A stretch of 64,000 nucleotides of DNA from Geosiphon pyriformis (lineage: Eukaryota > Glomeromycota > Glomeromycetes > Archaeosporales > Geosiphonaceae): positions 266,081 to 330,080 of the forward strand of contig JAAOMT010000779.1 of NCBI GenBank assembly GCA_016748015.1, read 5' to 3'. Numbering within the stretch: the stretch's first letter is position 1; each line of letters opens with the position of its first letter. This document shows, piece by piece, positions 52,443-62,640 of this stretch. The notes beneath the pieces are model-generated. The model had not been told where the DNA came from and did not search any database. It was given only the letters and a program-made list of their open reading frames with translations. The translations under genes were made by a program, and so were the position numbers.

Positions 52443-54789
52443 GAAATCGACTAGAGAACTTTCACGTTCTTTAAACAAGTGTAATCGGATTTCTTGGGCG
52501 CTCCTATCTCAAGTTCTGTGAACAAAAAGCTTGAACACCAAGTGTTTCCTTGACTTTACTGATCAGTTAGATATTCCAGATGAACAGAAAAATCAGAATA
52601 TCATTATAGAATGATGGCTCCGTCTTAGAGATCTGAGTTAGAAAATGTGAAAACATGGTTAAATAATTGCTTGTTCATTCAACCCATGCTTCGAAAATAT
52701 ATTAGCTAAAGGTCAGCTCAAAGGTTTATTTCCTTAGGAACAAGAAAGATCTCGCACGAATAAATCCTTGCGAGAACCCCACCATAAATCTGTGAACAAG
52801 TTCAAGTTCTCGGCAAAGAAAACCTTTGACCGGGATGATAAACGAGCTCGTAGATTACGTGTTGTTTTTCCCAGTCATCGAATGGATAAACTTCTTGTTT
52901 TTCATCATTCAGCCAATGAAGTTAAAAGGCAAAAAGAGAATTGTTCGTACCTTCAATTGCAGGAGTCTTTGATCTTTCAAAGTATTGGGATTTGTTTTCT
53001 TTCATATATGGCTTGAAACCTGAGGTACAGGATAGAAATCTAGTGTCAGTATTGAATAGGAATCTCAGATAGAATTGAAAACAAATTGAAAATATGTATC
53101 AGGATCAAGAAATAATCACAATGAGATTCAGTTGAAACACGGATGATAATTTAGCATCATTTACTTAATATTGAAAAGCCGTATGCTCAATACTGACCAT
53201 CAAGAAAATGAAGGAACACTACAAAGTGAAAACATAAAGGTAGAGTTAAAATGATATCTTCAAGGATGTTCTTCATGGAACATGGGACTTGTGTCAGAAA
53301 ATGGTTTTGGTATTTAGGTTAGCTTCATTTAATATTTCAGAAGCAGAACTGGTTATATTTTGTTTCATCATTATTAATTATCTTTGAAAGGTCTTTAATA
53401 AGAGCTCAACTACGTACCATTTACTACCCACTAAAGAATGATTCGTTGTGCACCAATCTGGAAGTTAATAATAATAAGATTAGACAAGCCAATGTATTAC
53501 TACTTTTAAGAAATACGATTATAAATATCAGATGGTAGTGCATGTTTTGTTTTTGGCTCATTTGTTTGAATAAATCACCGAAACAAGTGTGGAAACTTAT
53601 CATCCCGTATAAAATGGAAATCAAAAGTCAATAATGAATTGAAAGAATTCAAAAAATTTTTATACTTGCATCAAGTTTATAGAAATGCGGATAAAATCAA
53701 ACATTCCGATTTGATTGAAGGATTCTTGCCATCCTGATAGCCAAAAATGGTTATAACTGAAGCTTGAAGCTTCCTGCTAAGCTTTAATAAATTTTAACCC
53801 GTAAGAGTCACCTCTAACAGTAGGACCAAAAGTTAAAATGCGTGAAATTAATATTATCGATGAAATATAATGACCAAAATCCCCATTAAAACTTTAAAAA
53901 TTACAATATAGGCAAATAATAACCTAAATGATTGTCACAAATAATAGATAAATACCTCAGGGATGACATGAATGAAACCTGCGGGAAATTGTCTTGCTAT
54001 TAAATTTTTAGAGGAACCAAAATAAAATACGAGATATGTCTTCAATAACAGTCATTGAACCAAATTTTCGAATACTGCAAAATTATTAAAAGGATTGTTG
54101 TTCAGAAACGAGGAATCCCTGTAACTTTACGCTTTATCCACATACTCGTAAAACATGTTCAGTGGTATCAAAAGGACACGCAAAATAATCATCAAAACAA
54201 TCAAAATAAAAGGCTATCATTAACAGACAAGAAAATTAAAACACTTGTTGCTTACCAGAACGTAAGGAAAAAAAATCTTTTTTTTTTTGCAATATTTATA
54301 TACCTTTCACGTGATACAAACAGCCAGTAATCGAAAATAAAGATCTTGGATATTTATTATTTTAAATTAAACAATTACAGTAATATTTATTTTGTAAAAA
54401 ATAATTCCAATTTTATAATTATATAATACAATAATAAATGTTCTAAATTAAATAGAACATATGTATTTTTTACATATAACCAATTATCTTATTTAAAAAA
54501 GCCTATTTCTTTGCATATCAAAAACCAAACCAATTATATTAGACTTAATATTAAAAGTTTAAAGCTTTTAAGAATTATTATTTTAACAAAATTTATCTTA
54601 TTAATATGAAAATATAAATTATTATTAAACAGATTATTTATATTATACTTTATTTTAAGATTAATTATCTTTTTGTTTAAATTGGCAACAATTTTTTTAA
54701 ATATATTAATATCTTTTTTAATTTTAAAATTTTTATTTTATTTTAATATTTAAAAAATATATTAACTTTATAATTAAATTTTTTTTTTA
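52443..54789. other. Gene-free region right of the TTL gene
   Basis: Balanced composition up to about 54330, then AT-rich. Short open frames (for example 52768-53016 and 54055-54330) have no recognisable motif and no splice support. I see no gene, RNA gene or element here. Confidence 0.5.
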
Positions 54790-55605
54790 TTAACATGTTT
54801 AACGAGTGTAGTCCAATCACTATCTAGTACATAGAGCCAAACTAAGAGGCTCAAACTAAATGCGACTCATGTACTTTCTACATGTGGCTAGCCACTCAGG
54901 CCAGACAAGGCAACACTACACATCTATAATAATCCGCACACTGCCACCCAGACCAGAAAAGAAACAATAAGGCTTCCAATAACCAAAGCTAACAGCAAAA
55001 AAATTGGCCACACCAAGCAATCTTACAATACCATTAAACAAAACTGAAGACACACTATAAGAGAGCCCAGAAACAACACCACCATCACAAACCAGACCAG
55101 TCTTCTCTATCACCATCTAGTGGCTGGTCCTAGCCAATCACACTTTAGCACGATGTAGCTCAACCATGAACCTGACATAATCAACGATCTGAGTAGTTGC
55201 CACCTTCTTATCCTCAAAAATACTATAAGCTTCCTTATACCACTCCCTCAACACAAACCCTTTGCAAACCAAAGTGTACAACCCAACATCAATGGAACAT
55301 TGAGACAAAACTCACAACACAGCAGAAGCAGAGGAACTGCTAACCAAAGCTGACCAACGGGCAGAAGCCTCAGCCAAAATCTTGCCACGAATACCAGACT
55401 CATAAACACAAGTAAAAGTGTGGTCAGAGAACTCCACCCCACTGCAAAACAAACATAATACACTAGGGTAGCGCTTATTATACAACCTTTTCTTTACCAC
55501 CACTGGCAATCTTCTGTGCACAGCCTTCATAATATAAATGCAAAGCATTGAGGATACCTGGCTAGTGAACCCAGTAAGCATATGAGAATCAGGATGCCAC
55601 ATCTT
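54790..55605 (-). mobile_element. LINE copy 3, 5'-truncated (ORF2 C-terminus and 3' UTR)
   Basis: The minus strand encodes MWHPDSHMLTGFT, RLPVVVKKRLYNKRYPSVLC and the Cys/His motif CLFCSGVEFSDHTFTC (55602-55312). These correspond to the end of ORF2 in copy 1 (6250-6050). Further frames run to about 54916 with disruptions. The 3' UTR (54928-54797) includes GTGGCTAGCCAC and ends in an A-rich tail at 54780-54796. The right end abuts an LTR at 55606, so it may have been cut by that insertion. Confidence 0.8.
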
Positions 55606-56229
55606 TGCCGTTATTACTAGAGGTTTTTGGTCTTTTTTCTTAAATGTTATTGATGTTTGTTTGCTGTGAATTTCATGTTTTCTGAATGTGGTTGAACCTT
55701 CAATAACTAATTTATCTTCAAATTATCTTCTATAATTTGAACTGCTGGGCTTATAAGTGGAATGGCCAATTCCATGCCAGTTGCTTTGTGTAGTTACATT
55801 GTAGTAAACATTAACTCTTTCTCAGGAATTGCTCATCTGAAAGCTTACTAAAATGTGTAGTTACTTTGCTGTGAAAGTCAACTCTTCTACAGGAATCTCG
55901 TTTGTAGGTTACCCTAATAATTATAATAAGAAAATAAAAATAAAAGAAAATAAAAGAAATGTAAAAGAAATAGAATTTTTGTCAAGAGAAACGTTTTCTA
56001 TCCAGGCCTGGAGTTACTAACAGATTATTGAAATTGGTAGCTAATCAATTTCAAAACGTTAGTTGTGTTGAAGAAATTTTAAGTATAATAATTTAAGGAT
56101 TTGGTTTTTTAAATATTTAATTTTTATTTTAATGTGTAAAAAAAAGTGATTTGTTCTAATTAAGATACTTAAAGTAAGATACATTTTCTCAAAAAAAGAA
56201 GCTCTTCTTTTATACAACTTGTCGTAACA
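55606..56229 (-). repeat. Putative 3' LTR of element B
   Basis: Plus strand begins TGCCGTTATTACTAG and ends CTTGTCGTAACA, giving TG...CA ends. It contains an AATAAAAATAAAAGAAAATAA-type run in the position of the AATAAAA repeats of the A LTRs and a few shared short strings. Its left edge coincides with the end of LINE sequence. No clear polypurine tract follows on the right and the other LTR lies outside the window, so limits are tentative. Confidence 0.4.
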
Positions 56230-56290
56230 CTATTCTATGAACTTGAACTTTGCTATTTTCTACAATTTTGCTGAACTAAAGATACATTTT

Positions 56291-56390
56291 GGCAAACTAC
56301 AAGTTATTTCTGCGAACTATTAGATATTTCGGTGAACTATTAATTATTTCGGCGAATTTCTATAAATTTCAGTGAACTTTTGAATATTAC
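56291..56390 (+). repeat. 20-bp tandem repeat, five units
   Basis: Five consecutive 20-bp units of the form GGYGAACTATTAATTATTTC (first GGCAAACTACAAGTTATTTC, second TGCGAACTATTAGATATTTC). The array and its right flank recur in degraded form at 32892-33140. Confidence 0.85.
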
Positions 56391-56562
56391 ATAGTTCGGG
56401 ATATTACATGATTGATCATCGCAATTAGGTTACATTTGTGTTGTGTACAATTTGGGTTATTAATTAAATGATAATTTCGAACATTTTTGCTAATGTAATA
56501 AGTGGTAATTTGAAATGATAATATATGCTAATTAATGATAGGAATTATAAGATAATTTTATG

Positions 56563-57282
56563 TTAAATAATATTTCTAATTTCGTCTGGTAACATAACCT
56601 CCTCCTCAAGACTGAGCTCCGTCGAAATCCAAGTACTGTTTGTCATTTCCAGATAATAATCCAAAATTATTGAAGAAATTTGGTCTGAAAATTGTTGAAA
56701 TTTCAGTTCTGTGAGCTTTCCAATGTATTGAATCTTCAAAGATTGAAAAATTGGGTTTTGTAGTACGTTTTCACAGATGTGGAATAGGTCATAAAGTCTA
56801 AGAGTAGCTCTAAGCCTGTAGCAACTGTTTGTTGATCCAGCTGTTGTCTTGAATTCGTTGTGGAGTTGTTTCTGAATAGCTTTTTTTGTGAGGTTTGCTG
56901 TTGTAAGTTCCAGTTTCCATTCGTAGAGTGTTTTTCCAATGTGAAAATATCTATAGATTGGAGGATATTCAGTGTTTTCCTCATTGAGACACAGTTGAAG
57001 TCTTTGTTGAATTGTAGTATTTGGTGGAATACTAATCAGAGTGAGCATTAAATTTTCTCTTAAAGCAAGTTTTAAAAGTTTTAGCAGGTGAATTCCAGTA
57101 TAACTTCTTGTGTTCTTCTTATACGGATGATATTTTCGTGAATTTGGGGCTAAATTTGTAACTACTTCTGTTTGGGTATAATTAATGTGGTTTCCAGTAA
57201 CAGTAATAGATAATTCAGGTATTGTTTTTAAAGCTAACATTAGTTTTTGGGATAATTGTTGAATGTTTTGAGGAATAGTCAT
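56563..57282 (-). CDS. Intact 239-residue ORF downstream of pol in element B, unknown function
   Basis: Not recognised. It starts MTIPQNIQQLSQKLMLALK at the first ATG (57282) and runs open to 56563, while every other frame of this element is broken. The product is Leu/Thr/Gln-rich with no signal peptide, clear membrane helix or Cys/His cluster. It contains KYHPYKKNTRSYTGIHLLKL and an acidic end (LSLEEEVMLPDE). Its position between integrase and 3' LTR is where extra genes (env-like or accessory) lie in some LTR retroelements. It could also be a passenger host gene or chance. The strand matches the element. Confidence 0.5.
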   Translation of the reverse strand: MTIPQNIQQLSQKLMLALKTIPELSITVTGNHINYTQTEVVTNLAPNSRKYHPYKKNTRSYTGIHLLKLLKLALRENLMLTLISIPPNTTIQQRLQLCLNEENTEYPPIYRYFHIGKTLYEWKLELTTANLTKKAIQKQLHNEFKTTAGSTNSCYRLRATLRLYDLFHICENVLQNPIFQSLKIQYIGKLTELKFQQFSDQISSIILDYYLEMTNSTWISTELSLEEEVMLPDEIRNII

Positions 57283-57403
57283 TATAAGCAATTTGAAATA
57301 AAAGAAAATTATTTTTGGTGCATGGGTTTTTATGTTATTTTTGTTTTGTTTTTGTGAGATTGTTTCTAAATTATAAGAAGATAACTATAATAATAAATTT
57401 AAA

Positions 57404-58730
57404 TTAAGTGTTCAAGTTGTGAGGCTGTTCAATGACAACTATTGGTTCTAAATTTCGGGGAATGTCTTCGGAATTGATTAAAGGGGAATGTGTACCAATT
57501 TGTGGAATTAATGGTTCAGGATTGTTTCTGGAATTATAATGTTTCAAACAATCTCCATGTGCAACTTTTGCTAGAATTTTGTCATCAAGTCTTAACTTGT
57601 ATGATCCATTGCCTAAAACTTTATGGATAAAGAATAGTTCATCCCATTTATTTTCAAATTTTCCATTTCATTGTTTTTCGGCTTTAGTTCTGTGTAAGAG
57701 AACTTTGTTTCCAATTTTAAATTCATTAGTGACTGGAGGCAATTTGTTATCATGCCATTCTTTTTGTTGAGCTTGGGAGTATTCAATATGAGTGGCTGCT
57801 ATTCGTCGTTTTTCTTCCAATGTGCTAAGCAGAGTGTAGGCTCTTTGTTGAAGCATTTCTTGGAAATTGTTTTCATTGATTGGTTGTGCTGGGTATGTTT
57901 CCACTGTGAAACTAATTGGTAATGTTGCTGTCCTTCCGTAAGTTAAATCAAATGGTGTGTGTTTTGTGGTATCTTGTTTTAGTGTCCTATATGCTAGTAA
58001 CACTGATGGAATAAAGAGATCCCATTCTTGCTCAAAATCAGTTGAAACTTTGGCTAATAATTTACACAATGTTCTGTTGAACCATTCTACCAGTCTATTT
58101 GTTTGTGGATGGTAGGGTGAAGATAATGACATTAAATTGTCCACAAATTTCCTGGATTAAATTGTTCACGAAATGTGTTCCTTGATCAGATAAAAGTTCT
58201 ATTGGGCATCCATGTCTACAAATGATGTCTTCATAGATGAAGTTTGCTACTGATTTTGCATCTGCCTGTTGAATGGCTCTGGCTTCAGGCCATTTGGTAA
58301 GATAGTCTACGGCTACTGCAATGTAGTGGTTTCCTTGGTTTGTGATAGGTAGTGGTCCGACTAAATTGATACCAACTTTGTCAAAAGGCTGTCTAACTTT
58401 GATTGGGTTTAAAGGTTCTGTAGGGTGAGTTCCTTCTCTTTTTTGACAACTATTACAAGATTCAACATATTCGTGAATGTCTTTTCTTATTCGAGGCCAA
58501 AAGTAGTATTCTAGTGTTTTTTGGGTAGTGCTGTCTTTTTCGAAGTGGGCTGATAAAGGATCTGAGTCCATGTTGTATAATATAGTCTCTTTTTCCTGTT
58601 CTTGTATTAATCTGAATGGTTTGTCTGGGTTTTTGAAATTTTGGTAATAAATAATGTTGTTGTGTAGAAAATATTGTTTGGCTTGTTGTTATAGTCAATG
58701 TTTTTCATCTGGAGACCAATCTGTTGGGAT
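57404..58730 (-). pseudogene. Element B integrase
   Basis: Inserts element cDNA into the genome. Zinc region with CNSCQKREGTHPTEPL (about 58470-58420). DDE core: AVDYLTKWPEARAI (first Asp, about 58305), ELLSDQGTHFVNN (second Asp, about 58190) and YHPQTNRLVEWFNRTL (Glu, about 58090). The C-terminal tail has KIGNKVLLHRTKAEKQ and, past a disruption, FENKWDELFFIHKVLGNGSYK, then DGDCLKHYN-like text, ending at TAA 57404-57406. A frameshift at about 58145-58095 separates the second Asp from Glu. All three catalytic residues are still present. Confidence 0.85.
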
Positions 58731-58869
58731 TGTTAATGTTTTCAAATATTGTTTAAGATTATTGTAGTTTTCTGAATTCATTGTTTGTTGGCTCTTTTGG
58801 TTGGTTAAGTTGAGTGTTGATTTTTGTGTTTTTCTAATCTTGTTTCATTCTGGAGAGACAGTCAACATT

Positions 58870-59480
58870 GGTGTGGAGTTTTCTTGGTTTATAATGTACT
58901 ATGTATCAATAGTTTGCTAGAAATTCTGTCCATTGGGTTTGGTTTGCATTTAGCTAAGTATTTTTGTTCTGAAGCCCTTTGAGTCCAATATTATCAATGA
59001 TAATATCAAATTTTTTAGGCCTGAGATAAAGATTGAAATGGTGTAGGGCCCAAATTATGGCTGCTGTTTCTAGTTCTATGGCAGGGTAGTTTTTCTCAGC
59101 TGGTTTTAATGTTCTGCTAGCATAAGCAATTACTCGCTTATTTCCGTTGTCATCTAGTTGTGATAAGATAGCACCAAAGGCAGTATATGAAGCATCTGTA
59201 GCTAGTCGAAATCAGTTGCTGAAATCTGAGTAGGCGAGAATTGGAGCTGTTATCAGTTTTTCCTTGAGAATTTCAAAAGCTTTTTGGTGTTCGGTAGTCC
59301 ATTTGTATTCAACGTTTTTGGTGGTGAGCTGGTTGAGGGGTTTTGCAATTTCCGAAAATCTTTTGATAAACTTCCGATAGTAGGATGCTAATCCTATGAA
59401 TCCTCTTAGTTCTGTAGTGTTTCAAAGAGTTTTGAAGTTTTTGACAATGCTGATTTTTCTAGGATCTGGTTTAATTCCAT
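58870..59480 (-). pseudogene. Element B RNase H domain
   Basis: Degrades the RNA strand after reverse transcription. Readable motifs on the minus strand: VIAYASRTLKPAEKNYPAIE followed by LETAAIIWALHHFN, and LRPKKFDIIIDN, the usual Ty3/Gypsy RNase H text. Stops interrupt the frame. Confidence 0.75.
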
Positions 59481-60126
59481 CTTTACTAACAATATGACTA
59501 AGGAAGGCCAGGCTTGTTTTTCCAAAGTAGCATTTTTCGATATTGAGTTTTAGTCCTGCTTTTCATAATCATTGAAAAACTTCTCACAGGTGTTTTAAGT
59601 GTAATTCGAACAATGGAGAATAAATATCAGTATCGTCAAGATAAACGACTACTAATTTCCAAAGAAGTCCTTGATACACAATATCCATTAATCTCTGAAA
59701 TGTTGCTGGTGTATTGCATAATCCAAAAGACATTACATTGAACTCGTAATTTCTGCCTTGGATGGTGAATGCTGTTTTGGGGCAATCTTTGGGATCCATA
59801 GCAACTTGTCAGTAACTACTTTCTAAATCTAGTGTTGAAAAGTATTTGGATTTTCCAAGGGCATCTAACATGTCATCAATCCGGGGAAGGGGGTAGGTGT
59901 CTCCAATTGTAACACTGTTGGGTTGTCAATAGTCAACACAAAATTGGATCTTTCTATTTTTCTTTTTAACTAGCACTACAGGTGAAGCCCAAGGACTCAT
60001 GAAGGGTTGAATGAGCCCATTGTTAAGCATTTGTTGTACTTCTTCTCAGATGAATTGGTGGCTTTCTGGAGCAACTCAATATGCTTGTTGTCTTCTTGGT
60101 TTGGCATCTTCTGTATAAATTTGGTG
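59480..60126 (-). pseudogene. Element B reverse transcriptase
   Basis: Motifs in order on the minus strand: EEVQQMLNNGLIQPFMSPWA, SPVVLVKKKNRKIQFCVDY, DTYPLPRIDDMLDALGKSKY, FSTLDLESSY, then QVAMDPKDCPKTAF, FGLCNTPATFQRLMD, and catalytic VVYLDDTDIYS (YLDD at 59632-59643). Stops at 60076-60078, 60046-60048, 59926-59928, 59809-59811, 59569-59571 and 59563-59565 fall where Trp or Arg is expected. Catalytic residues are kept but the frame is dead. Confidence 0.88.
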
Positions 60127-61080
60127 TTAAACCAAATTGGTTCTTCCTAAGTTATTGTTGTTTTCAGCAAAGATATTGGCAAATTCTGTAATTAGCTCTT
60201 TGAGCTGGGTCTGTTGTTGTGGTTCAAGTTGTCCCATATTGATTCGAGATAGTTTTTCCATGACAACATGGTAGTTTTCAGAGCTGGGGTTTGGGTTGAT
60301 TTTTGGTATTGAATGTCCAATAATTTCAGAAAAATTGGGAACTGTTTGGGATAATTCTTGTTGAAATATATTACTGTGAATAACTCTAATTTCTAAATTA
60401 TTTAATAAAATTATGGGGTAATTATTGGGATTGTAAAAAGTAACTCGGACTTTCTTTGTTTCTTTTGGAATATAAATGTTTGGGATCGAAATATTATGTT
60501 CCAAGCAGACTTGTTCATTGGACTCAAAAATTTGTTGTGTGGTTGTTGGCTTTGGGCAGATGTAGATTTCTGGATGTTCTCCAAAGGATAAGATGGTAAT
60601 TGGTTGTGGAAGTCTGAGAATCTGGTGGGATTCGTTCTGTGTGTTAAGAGCTATGTTAACTGGAACTGTGAATCGTCCAGTTGAACCAAAACCTTGGGTT
60701 CCTCTATCACTTTTTCCTAATTGTTCTCTTTGATTGACTAGTTGCAAACCCGAAATGTTGATTAAGGGTAGGTAAATAGCTTGGGCAATTTTTTCAGCAT
60801 GTTCGATCTTAAATGGTTTGTCAGTTTCATTTTGAAGCATCACTGTAATGTCTCCAGTATATTCAGCATCGATTATTCCTCCTCTGACATTGATTTTTTT
60901 GCTTGCCAGAGAGGACCAGGAGGTAATTTGAACCATTGCTCCTGGCAGGATTTTGAGTGCAATTTTGAGGTTGATTTTTGTGAAAGATTTGGGTTTGAGA
61001 ACAAAAGTATCCTTGCCTGGATATCTTAAGTCATATCTAGCATTAATTTCGTGTGCTTTTTGGGTTTTATTCCTTGTCCG
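60127..61080 (-). pseudogene. Element B trimeric dUTPase domain plus linker to RT
   Basis: dUTPase converts dUTP to dUMP and pyrophosphate and keeps uracil out of DNA. The open frame contains all five motifs of the trimeric family: 1, ARYDLRYPGKD (Ala codon at 61039-61041); 2, TSWSSLASKK (the usual Arg is Trp, a CGG-to-TGG change; copy A1 has SRSSLA); 3, GGIIDAEYTGDITVML with the catalytic Asp; 4, EKIAQAIY; 5, DRGTQGFGSTG (60676-60705). A linker of about 170 residues follows and ends at TAA near 60127, where Gln is expected. Known in some retroviruses and many DNA viruses as an acquired domain. Here it lies between protease/Cys-rich module and RT. Confidence 0.88.
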
Positions 61081-61199
61081 TTGTTGTTGAAGTATTTAAG
61101 TTGTAAGGCAGGCTGATTTTCGATAAGGTAGATAGGTGTTGTTTCAATTTTTTCTGTTGCTTCAGGTTCTCCAAATTCAATTTTGTTCTTATTATTTTT

Positions 61200-61880
61200 G
61201 CTGGGCAAGGGAATACTAAGAGCATAGCATTTAGGACATCACTGTTCATTGCAAGGCATAATGCATTCTTTACATAGCCTAATGTTCATTTGCTCTAATC
61301 ATTGAATTTGAGCTTCTTGAGTTGGGTAGGTGTGACTTGCAATTTGGTGGTAGACTTCTACTTCATTTTCGTAATCAAATCCAGCTAATTCCATGGTGTA
61401 TTCAATGTATTCTGCTTCTTTCATTTGGCGAACATTTTTTTTGGTAGCTCTATTAATTAATGCCATTGCTAGGTCGAAAATCATCTCAGCATCATAGAGG
61501 TAGTGATAAAGTTTGTTGAGAGCACTGTTGTATGCCGCATTAAAGGGTGTTCCTCTTTTTACTTTTTCTGAAATTGATAAAGTATATTGGCAGGTCTGAT
61601 CACAGACTCTTTCTCTTATGGCTACATCAATCCAATTGTATTCTTTTGATAGTATATCTCCACAAGTCAAACAAGGGGTGTTGTCCCATTTTCCACTCCT
61701 TTTTATTAAATGGCCCCATCATTCTCTGTGGCAAGCTTTGCAGTAATAACAAGTATGATTTTCATATTCTTCTTCAGGTGAAATGCAGGCTCCCATTGAC
61801 AATAGTTTTTTGTGGCAGTCTTTACATTTAAGGAGAATATAGGGGCATTGTTTTCTTGGTTCAGGTTTTGAGTAAAGGAT
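61200..61880 (-). pseudogene. Element B Cys-rich module between protease and dUTPase
   Basis: Minus-strand text holds repeated CxxC/CxxH pairs: CKDCHKKLLSMGAC, HTCYYCKACHRE, PCLTCGDIL, then a helical segment (61670-61299 with KRGTPFNAAYNSALNKLYHY and YIEYTMELAGFDYENEV), then LCKECIMPCNEQ and CPKCYAL. Three in-frame TGA codons stand where Trp fits (after HRE, after AQIQ, after CNEQ). It looks like a zinc-binding module; no family name recognised. The order relative to dUTPase is conserved in A1/A2 as far as they can be read. Confidence 0.6.
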
Positions 61881-62111
61881 ATTTCATTCAGAAGTTTTGG
61901 GTTCAGAGTGTGGGGTAAAATGTTCTTGTTCTGTTTCATTGGCCCAGTTGGACGTTGATTTAAAAGCCATGAATGTTTCAATAAGAGGTTTTTTCTCTTC
62001 CGGTTTGAATTCAAAAGCTGGGGCTTTTTCAGAGCGTTTGTTAAATGTACCACAAGTGGCAGGTACCCGGGCATGTTGTCCTTGATAGGAGATTGTTAAC
62101 TCTTGTGTTTC

Positions 62112-62640
62112 TCAATTCAAATTAGCATTGGCTTTCTGAAGCCAATCATTTCTGACAAGAGCTTGGTACTGAGGTGCATTCATTATAAGAACTTTGACTA
62201 AAATGGTGATTCCATCAAGAGTGAATGGAAAATTGTCAATTTCTTCTACTGGGGTCTTTTTCATGTCATCGGCAGTGATGATTACTGTTTGAGCTGGTCG
62301 GTTGACATTTCTCTTCAACTGTTACATTAACTGGTAGGTGATAATGCTTCCGGCGGATCCACTGTCTAGGATCAAGCAAATTGTCTTTCCTTTAACTTCT
62401 GCTTTAGTGTACATAGCCGTGATTGCTTTTTGTTTATTGGCAGCTGCATTACTAAGCAGAGATGGTGATTCATTTGCTTCGAACTCAAAAGGGAATATAT
62501 CTGAAAGGTTAGCATTTTCTGCGATTCTGGCTGGTGGGATTGTGATAAGAGTATAGGAAGAGTTTTGTTGTTGTGCTGCAGCTCTACCTTCCGAGGGTGC
62601 AGTATGATGAAAATCTTGTTCTTCTGGCATTGTTAAATAA
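62112..62640 (-). pseudogene. Element B aspartic protease
   Basis: Processes the Gag-Pol polyprotein. Active-site motif LILDSGSAGSIIT (DSG at 62358-62366; many elements have DTG), preceded by a region with AEVKGKTI; the second block (62318-62112) contains ILVKVLIMNAPQYQALVRND, matching the flap and downstream strand of retropepsins (xxGxDWL-like NDWL). A stop and frame change lie between the blocks at about 62320. Confidence 0.75.

Noticed and set aside
52768-53016. 82-codon open frame right of the TTL gene
   Set aside because: Starts in basic, low-information text with no domain, no upstream or downstream exon that would extend it.
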